A stretch of 64,000 bases of DNA from NCBI GenBank assembly GCA_040954595.2, contig CM082576.2, positions 17,546,001-17,610,000 on the forward strand, written 5' to 3'. This document shows, piece by piece, positions 57,392 through 64,000 of the stretch. Numbering within the stretch: position 1 is the stretch's first letter; every line of letters starts with the position of its first letter. Under the pieces are notes generated by a model. That model worked only from the letters and a program-made list of their open reading frames with translations. It had not been told where the DNA came from and searched no databases. Both the position numbers and the translations under genes were made by a program. Source of the stretch: Balanoglossus misakiensis. Lineage: Eukaryota; Hemichordata.

Positions 57392-57406
57392 TCGGCCCAC
57401 AGACTA
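57392..57406. repeat. Terminal inverted repeat, right (15 bp)
   Basis: TCGGCCCACAGACTA, the complement of 50614-50628, followed by AAG. Confidence 0.8.
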
Positions 57407-57482
57407 AAGTTTCTGCAAATATAGTGGAGCAGCACACGATAGAGACAAAGCAAAATGTCAAGCCTATGGGAAGACTTGCAAC
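57407..57482 (+). pseudogene. Ty3/gypsy gag, downstream piece with zinc-knuckle remnant
   Basis: The frame interrupted at 50613 resumes after the AAG duplication. It shows a CCHC-like knuckle (FCKY...H...C...GKTC) with Ser in place of the second Cys. The right limit is uncertain, because minus-strand ATPase exon sequence starts by 57529. Confidence 0.6.
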
Positions 57483-57528
57483 GATTTGATGTTGTATATC
57501 CATCATACTATTAGCCTCAATCACCTAC

Positions 57529-57914
57529 CTTGCATTTTCGCCCAAAGAAAAGTTGGCAGAGCACAAGAATGTAGTTATTGAAGTGTACGTTACATTACTG
57601 TTTGTGTCCCGCCGTTGAAGTACCGGACTTGCCAACTTTTCGACTCCGTTGATCGAATCCATGTCATCAACAACACATGGTAGTGTAGACACACTGAGGA
57701 CTTTTATCATGACCGCTTCTGATATACAACTATGGAAACCTTCAGCTATACCAAAGAGGTGGCATAGCATTTTCAGGCTTCTAGTCTTCCCAGTATCAAC
57801 CTCTTTTGAAAAAGCAAATATTACAGGGATACTGCCTATGGTGGTGTAATGAAGACACATTAGGCCACCAGCGAGAATTCCTACTGCTGGCATGAAGTTA
57901 TGCATAAACATGCC
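57529..57914 (-). CDS. P-loop ATPase-like protein, exon with Walker-type motifs
   Basis: Between ctcaacag and AAG|gtaggt on the minus strand. It codes MHNFMPAVGILAGGLM, then KEVDTGKTRSLKMLCHLFG (Walker A-like), LPCVVDDMDS (Walker B-like) and ANFSLGENA. The order resembles helicase-type ATPases such as DUF927 or D5-like proteins, but the first Walker A residue is Lys instead of Gly or Ala. It ends in phase 2; no following exon is seen before the gypsy remnant, so the gene may be truncated. It lies outside the Academ-like element. Confidence 0.55.
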
Positions 57915-58895
57915 CTGTTGAGGAAAAAATGGAAAAAATATAGTCAGAAATATTAAAATAGAGACTGCGTATTATGACATTGCTCCAAGTCCAGCTATAA
58001 TTTTATTATTGGGCCAACTAAGTCATGAGAAACAAAGCAATGAAGGGTGCGGCCCTTAATGTCTGTGGCATGTACATGCCTAAAGGTTTATTTTTTTTAT
58101 GTCTGTTCCTATAAAGGTCTGGGAAATTTTAACATTGATGGTGAGAAAAAGAGATTTTTCTCAAGGAGAAGTGTAAAAAGAAATGAAGCATGAAGTAAAC
58201 AACTTCCCAGGCTATGAAATGGCCCACCGCTATGATAAATGTAGTCTAGCTAGAATCCAGACTAGTGTTTTTTAGAGTGACTCACACCGGTGTAGACTCG
58301 AGGTCTTCTATAGTGTCTTTTACATTTCTTGCAAGTCAAAAGAACACAACATGAGATCATGTGGTAACCTCGCTGGCAAGGCATCGCATTTGGAGTTCTA
58401 TTGATATACAAAAATGTTAAAGCCATGATAGTAGACCTTGACTCCATATTGGTGTTAGTTTCACTACAAAAACACACCAGTTTGGATTACAGACTAAGAT
58501 AAAGGATAAGAGTCTCTTTCAGAAACTTTTATCCGTGCAAAGTAAAAGAAGAATTTCATTTAATGCTGTATGCGACATGAAAGAAATTACTGTGGCATAT
58601 TACACAATCATATTTTCTAGGATATTTCCTTGGATATTTACACAAAATGCCAAGGTATTCTAACGATTTTCAGTAGTGTAAATTTATGTTGCTTTACCTT
58701 GGTGGCGCTGGGTGGTGGCATCAATTAATTTTCAGCATTCTACTCATCTATGGAAGTTTTTGATACATATAATGCAACGTATTATATTTTTAAACAGCTA
58801 AAACATAAAAAAAACCTTACTGTTGATCTGCAAATAAAAAAAAAAATAACAGTACATAATGTAGGGAAAGGTAGGCAAAAATGTACTAAATATAC

Positions 58896-59036
58896 CTGCA
58901 TCAATTCCAACAGATTTTTCAGAGGTGCTTCAGTTGAACAAAGTGGTAGAGGTATTCTTGGAACAAAATATTTGATATCATCTGCCAGGATATACACTGG
59001 TTTCTCCAGAGGATAACCATCTTCAGAAAACTGCAA
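58896..59036 (-). CDS. P-loop ATPase-like protein, upstream exon
   Basis: 141 bp between ttcacag and gtatat, phase 0 at both ends. It codes LQFSEDGYPLEKPVYILADD and ends KNLLELMQ, joining in frame to the exon at 57914. Earlier exons were not found. Confidence 0.5.
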
Positions 59037-59294
59037 CTGTGAAAGAATTATAGAGATAAATCTGTTACAGATATAACATTGAGAACAGACAATTATGGCA
59101 AGCAAACAAGAAGAGGAAAAAATGAAGGGATCAAATGTCACAATATATCACTAAAACTGAAATGGCCTTATCCCCCCCCCCCCCAAATGCAATATTTGTG
59201 CAAAATGTTAACATAAAAAAAGACATAAAATAGGAAATCAAAACAAAGAAATAAAATAATCTAAGGGCCTAAATACACAGTCGTACAAACTGTA

Positions 59295-59326
<32 letters not shown>

Positions 59327-60316
59327 CGATTTGAAAACAGACAAAATTTGAAAAAAATACTGAAATAAAAAAAGTGTCAACAGAATTAAATGCCTAGCAA
59401 ACTGTCAACTCTAGGTAATAAGCCTTTGAATTAGACTTTGAGTTTGACTCATCCTTATCACAAAGTAGTTAGCTATCAGTCGATGTGTACATATGTACAC
59501 AAACATTATTATTACCCAGACTGCTCAGAAAAGAGGTTAAAGAATTCTCATTGGTGACTATAAGTTCAGAACATGCATATAATTCAGAGCAGTTATGATT
59601 ATAAAAAGCTAACGTACTTCATTTGACAGTACAAACATTTTTTTCAATTGGTTGAAAACCAATCATTTTTGTACTGTTTAAGTGACCACCTGTTCATTTG
59701 CATTAAAAGTGGACACTTTTTGTTGGATATAGCTGAATAACTCCTCCCTCTTCAGGGAGCAAATTACCCCCAGTTTGGTTTGGTTATTAATACACTAAAC
59801 CAATTTTTCAGTGCTTGACAAATCGTCCATGGTAATAATACAATTACTGAAAATAAAAAAACAATGAAATAAAATTATAAATAAAATTCACATATGTGTA
59901 TGCGAGAAACTATCAAAAATCAAATAACCACTGTGCTACCTGCAGCAGGTTTGGATTTTAAAAATGCACTTTCAGCATTTTTTATTTGACTTCTGCATAT
60001 TTTTAACGATTGGTAAGAGCAGGTAAAACTTTAAAGTTTTTTCTTATGGCATGGGATAGACAATTCCCTTGTATTAGAGCAGATAACATAAGCCTTCCCC
60101 TACCCGATTAGTGGTTTAAATTCAAACTTTCTCAAAGGGGCCACGGTGTGCATGACAATCGAGAAATGACAATGGACATACTGTAGTTTAGGGGTGGACC
60201 ATGTGATTTCTGGGGGACGGCTGGAGGAATTGGGTATGACGATATTTTTTCTTCTCCAAACAGGTTGTTTTGAAAGTCTTATCAGAAACATTTTTTACTC
60301 AGCCCGACTCACGAAC

Positions 60317-60331
60317 GCTGCCCTCTAGTGG
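60317..60331 (-). promoter_or_regulatory. CTCF-like motif
   Basis: The minus strand reads CCACTAGAGGGCAGC, a full match to the animal CTCF core CCASYAGRKGGCA. A single motif can be chance, and binding is unknown. Confidence 0.3.
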
Positions 60332-61255
60332 CTACTAAATTGACCAATCAGAGTGCGGCATTCTGGAAATTAACAGCTCACTCATATGCCGTCTTGTCGA
60401 CAGTAAAGGCTCGAAAAACCCCGTTTTTGAACATAATTTGATCATAGAAATAAAACACGATCACAAATTTAGAAATTTACATTATGTGTGAAACACCAGA
60501 CATTTTTTCCGTATGATACAACATCTGTGTTTATTTTACGGAGAGTTGAAATTGATATATCCAATTTTAAAGTAGGGTCTTAGAAAGTTAATTAGCTGTG
60601 TTTTGGGCACCATTACATGAAAACGGAGGGGGCGATATCCATTTAAAAAACATTTTTGAGTTTTTCTTCATCATAACAGTTTAAAAATATAAAAGCGCCT
60701 CTTTCTAAAACCCCGTATGACCGTGTTGAATTCCACGCCCGATAATATATCAAGCTCAACACTTATTTATGACAAAATGGCCAAAAATAAAAGAAAAATG
60801 AAAATTCCTGCATTTTAAAAAAAGTGCAATATTGCAATGAAAAATGAAAATCTGATGTCTCAGTGGTGTACATTTACTTCCATGAGCTCATGAGCTCAAG
60901 TGGACGAGATCATGTTTTGTTTATGAAGTTTCATAACCTGAAATGCAACATTTTCATTGTTTCTTGCATTTTCCCACGGTGGAGGCCATAATCGCTTGCG
61001 GCAAAGCTTTATTATTTATCTGGTTAAAACTTGCATATGCACTCATATTTAGGGTTTATAATGCTTGTGTATAGTTCACTGCCTTCATCTGCATGGACTA
61101 ATGGTAGTGCAGTTTGAAAAAAAACATTGAAAATTATCCCAAAAGTTACAGCTTACGTGCCTTTAATGAGAGGCATCTGCGCAGCCATATCTATGGGTAT
61201 CTCCCGCGCTTGGAATGTTACTTGACGTCAGATAATTAATTCATTATCTTCTGGA

Positions 61256-61296
61256 CCAATCAGCGTTGACGTTGCCTGTTTATTCAGATATAAAAG
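61256..61296 (+). promoter_or_regulatory. Promoter-like CCAAT and TATA boxes
   Basis: CCAATCAG at 61256-61263 and TATAAAAG at 61289-61296 lie 25 bp apart. No start codon with a good frame follows, so the target is unknown. Confidence 0.3.
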
Positions 61297-62600
61297 CGCG
61301 CTTTTTCCCGGGGAAATTTTCGCGGTATTTTTAATGTTTCTTTAGAGAGTTCTTCATCATTGTAGTTGGTGGTATTGACAGACCCGACCATCTTCTAACT
61401 TGGCTAATATAGCTACCCAAATGTCTAATGAAGAAGTCCATACTAACCATCAAACTAACTGAGTGAGAACATAATCAACCGATGGGCGATTTTGCAGCGC
61501 TCAATCGATAATGTCCCTGCTGCATGAACATTTTTTAAAGACAATCTTTTTTTTACCGAGTCAAAACATGCCATCTAAAATGTTTGTAGATACAATTTTA
61601 CCTTGCTAATATTGTGGATACAAATTATATTGGGATGCAACAATTGAATTGGATAGGCCAGTGCATCATTACTAATACCAGAATGGATTTTTTCTCCGCT
61701 GCTTCAGAGGCTGGTCGATTCTGAGGGTGTTGCGACACAGCGCGGTACTACTACTAGAATCGGAATGATCGTGCGCTTCGCGCCACAATTTTAGTTTGCC
61801 GCACGATGATGTTGCAGGTGAAAATAATGGCAGTTACGCAAATATTATACTAAACACGGTCACTCCACACAAAGTTATGCGGTCCCAAAATTTGCAGCGA
61901 CAACATCCAAATCAAATACATTTGGTTTCAGGCCTGATTTGGTTTGAAGCATTTAATGGGGGTCACCCCAGGGGATTCACCGAATGCTAATTTAGCGCCG
62001 AAAAACTACGATTACTCATCTCGTGAATAACAGCTAGTTTGTCAACAAATTACATATCTTTTCGTTTACACTCATCATAAAAAACTGTAAATAGCTTTGC
62101 GCCAAGCAATGACATCGGATTCGGGGAATTATATCATGACTGTCCGCTCTCTGATGGAAGACGTGGCGTATCCGGTTTTGCGCACTTCCCTGTGCTCAGT
62201 AATTAGGGTTCAGATCCATACCTTCAGACCTCGGAGTACATGGCCATATACAGACAGACACACACACATAGCGAGAGATCAATGGGCAAGCACTGACTGC
62301 CCATAAGCTGCCAATGGCATATTTACTGTACATATACTAAATAGAACAACTGGCCTCTTTAAAACTTAGCCAGTTATGTAATCATTCATGAATTTGCTGT
62401 GTATATAAATATCACAGGATGGGGTTCCTGCCTAATTAAAACAACTCAATAAAGTAAATACACACCACTTTGCAAAGCAATCTGACCAGTAGTTCTTGAG
62501 TTTTGACCAAATTCACATTTTTCCAGCTAATTTGCATATTTTTGGCGATGACACCTTCATTTGAACAAACTCCCATCTACAGCCCAGCCTGCATCTGCAT

Positions 62601-62756
62601 ACCAAATATCAAGGTGATACACACAGCGGTTTTCAAGTTTTTGATGTGGACAGACATACAGACTTAAATCCATCCATACATCCATCCATCCATCCATAGA
62701 TACAGACACAACCGATCCCATAAGGTCCCATGGTATATACCAATGGGACCTAAAAA
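62601..62756. repeat. Interspersed-repeat tail: catc microsatellite and hairpin
   Basis: A catc/cata microsatellite is followed by a 29 bp palindrome at 62723-62751 (aggtcccat, ggtatatacc, aatgggacct). It resembles the 5S spacer at 3219-3278. It is likely the end of a retroposon or MITE family. Confidence 0.55.
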
Positions 62757-62854
62757 TGGCAAATGGAAATAATTCCCTTCCTACCTACCCTATATTTATA
62801 AAATAGCGTCAAGGACACTGTGGTCCCATTTGAGAACATAGCAATAAGCATATC

Positions 62855-64000
62855 TGCTCTGGATGCCAAGATATGAAAAAGTAGGTCAAAGGTCACCTGA
62901 GGTCATGCAAAATTTGGGCAAGAAATTTTGACCCTATACTGGTCCATGTTCAAGAAAAACCAAACCTATAGCCTTATTGGTTAGCCTGGAATTGGGTATG
63001 CACATAATTAATGAGATATGCAGGTGTCACAGGTGACCCCCAATTTTGGCTTTTTAAATTTAGTCCCAACCCTCCAAACGCGAAGTCTGTACCTGCTCTG
63101 GATGCCAAGATATGATAAAGTAGGTCAAAGGTCACCTGAGGTCATGCAAAATTTGGGCAAGAAATTTTGACCTTATACTGGTCCATGTTCAATAAAAACC
63201 AAACCTATAGCCTTATTGGTTAGCCTGGAATTAGGTATGCACATAATTAATGAGATATGCAGGTGTCACAGGTGACCCCCAATTTTGGCTTTTCAATTTT
63301 AGTGCCAATCCTCCAAACGCCAAGTCTGTACCTGCTCTGGATGCCAAGACATGGAAAAGTAGGTCAAAGGTCACCTGAGGTCATGCAAAATTTGGGCAAG
63401 AAATTTTGACCCTATACTGGTCCATGTTCAACAAAAACCAAACCTATAGCCCTATTGGTTAGCCTGGAATTAGGTATGCACATAATTAATGAGATATGCA
63501 GGTGTCACAGGTGACCCCCAATTTTGGCTTTTCAATTTTAGTGCCAATCCTCCAAACGCCAAGTCTGTACCTGCTCTGGATGCCAAGATATGGTAAAGTA
63601 GGTCAAAGGTCACCTAAGGTCATGCAAAATTTGGGCAAGAAATTTTTACCCTATACTGGTCCATGTTCAACAAAAACCAAACCTATAGCCCTATTGGTTA
63701 GCCTGGAATTAGGTATGTACATAATTAATGAGATATTCAGGAGTCACAGGTGACCCATATTTTGGCTTTTCAATTTTAGTCCCAACCCTTCAAACGCCAA
63801 GTCTGTACCTGCTGTGGATGCCCAGATATAGGAAAGTAGGTCAAAGGTCACCTGAGGTCACCCAAAATTTGGGCAAGAAATTTTGACCCTATACTGGTCC
63901 ATGTCCCACAAGAACGAAACCTCTAGCCCTATTAGTTAGCCCGGGATTAGGTATGCACATAATTAATGTGTTAAGCAGGTGTTACAGGTGAGCCCAAAAT
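62855..64000 (+). repeat. 239 bp tandem repeat with AGGTCA direct repeats (at least five units)
   Basis: ggatgcc recurs at 62861, 63100, 63339, 63578 and 63816 (239, 239, 239, 238 bp). The array runs off the window end. Each unit has AGGTCA, one base, AGGTCA, four bases, AGGTCA (first: 62883-62905), that is a DR1 sharing a half-site with a DR4. Short frames here are not genes. Confidence 0.9.

Larger units (their letters stand above)
50614..57406 (-). mobile_element. 6.8 kb autonomous-type DNA transposon, probably Academ-like
   Basis: The ends carry 15 bp perfect terminal inverted repeats (TAGTCTGTGGGCCGA and its complement, ending at 57406), with AAG duplicated outside. The pre-insertion site is visible: joining the two gypsy flanks and removing one AAG restores a gag frame. 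Inside is one minus-strand gene of four exons for a large protein with an XPG/FEN-like nuclease domain. Academ elements are known to encode XPG-type nuclease and have 3-4 bp target duplications, which fits. A single frameshift in the CXC tail is the only damage seen. Confidence 0.82.
59037..62600. other. AT-rich stretch, no gene recognised
   Basis: Contains a poly-C run near 59172, a 29 bp poly-A run at 59298-59326, a CTCF-like motif at 60317 and a TATA/CCAAT pair near 61256-61296. Upstream exons of the ATPase-like gene may lie here, but none is visible. Confidence 0.4.

Noticed and set aside
57306-57524. 72-codon minus-strand frame
   Set aside because: It crosses the right end of the DNA transposon into gypsy sequence, so it is a chance frame.

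Overview
This is animal nuclear DNA. Genes are split by GT-AG introns, transposons are abundant, and nothing looks bacterial or plasmid-like. A tandem 5S rRNA array, a BEL/Pao retrotransposon, a Cys-loop receptor gene and an XPG-nuclease transposon point to a marine invertebrate. The 5S sequence resembles what I remember of echinoderm and hemichordate 5S, so an invertebrate deuterostome is my best guess, unproven.

Layout. (1) 1-1971: 3' end of a BEL/Pao element (integrase and 3' LTR) inserted in a 5S rDNA spacer. (2) 1972-10297: tandem array with six 5S rRNA genes, all on the minus strand, with irregular spacers. (3) 10852-18321, plus strand: about ten exons of a PLP-dependent group II amino-acid decarboxylase. 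It has a GC donor, an apparent GA donor and a one-base frameshift in the last exon. (4) 18500-25400: dispersed repeats and a 3.0 kb inverted-repeat transposon (21684-24705) flanked by TTAA. Its core keeps only the Cys-rich 3' end of a transposon gene. (5) 28057-46585, plus strand: five exons, all in phase, of a divergent nicotinic acetylcholine receptor alpha-type subunit. Intron 3 (12.7 kb) holds a 10.8 kb minisatellite with a 69 bp unit and higher-order structure. Intron 4 holds a transposon with another transposon nested in it. (6) 47181-47704: a TTAA-flanked MITE. (7) 49931-57482: a decayed Ty3/gypsy gag split by a 6.8 kb DNA transposon (50614-57406). That element has 15 bp terminal inverted repeats, an AAG target duplication and a four-exon minus-strand gene for a protein of about 1,590 aa with an XPG/FEN-like nuclease domain and a CXC tail; it is probably an Academ-type element. 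(8) 57529-59036, minus strand: two exons of a P-loop ATPase-like protein. (9) 62855-64000: a tandem array of 239 bp units, each with direct-repeat AGGTCA half-sites.

The two host genes, decarboxylase and receptor, are independent and share only strand. The rest is mostly repeats. The strongest unusual points are the structurally complete XPG transposon and its smaller relative, the minisatellite inside a receptor intron, the triplicated 5S promoter-like block, and the nuclear-receptor-like tandem array.
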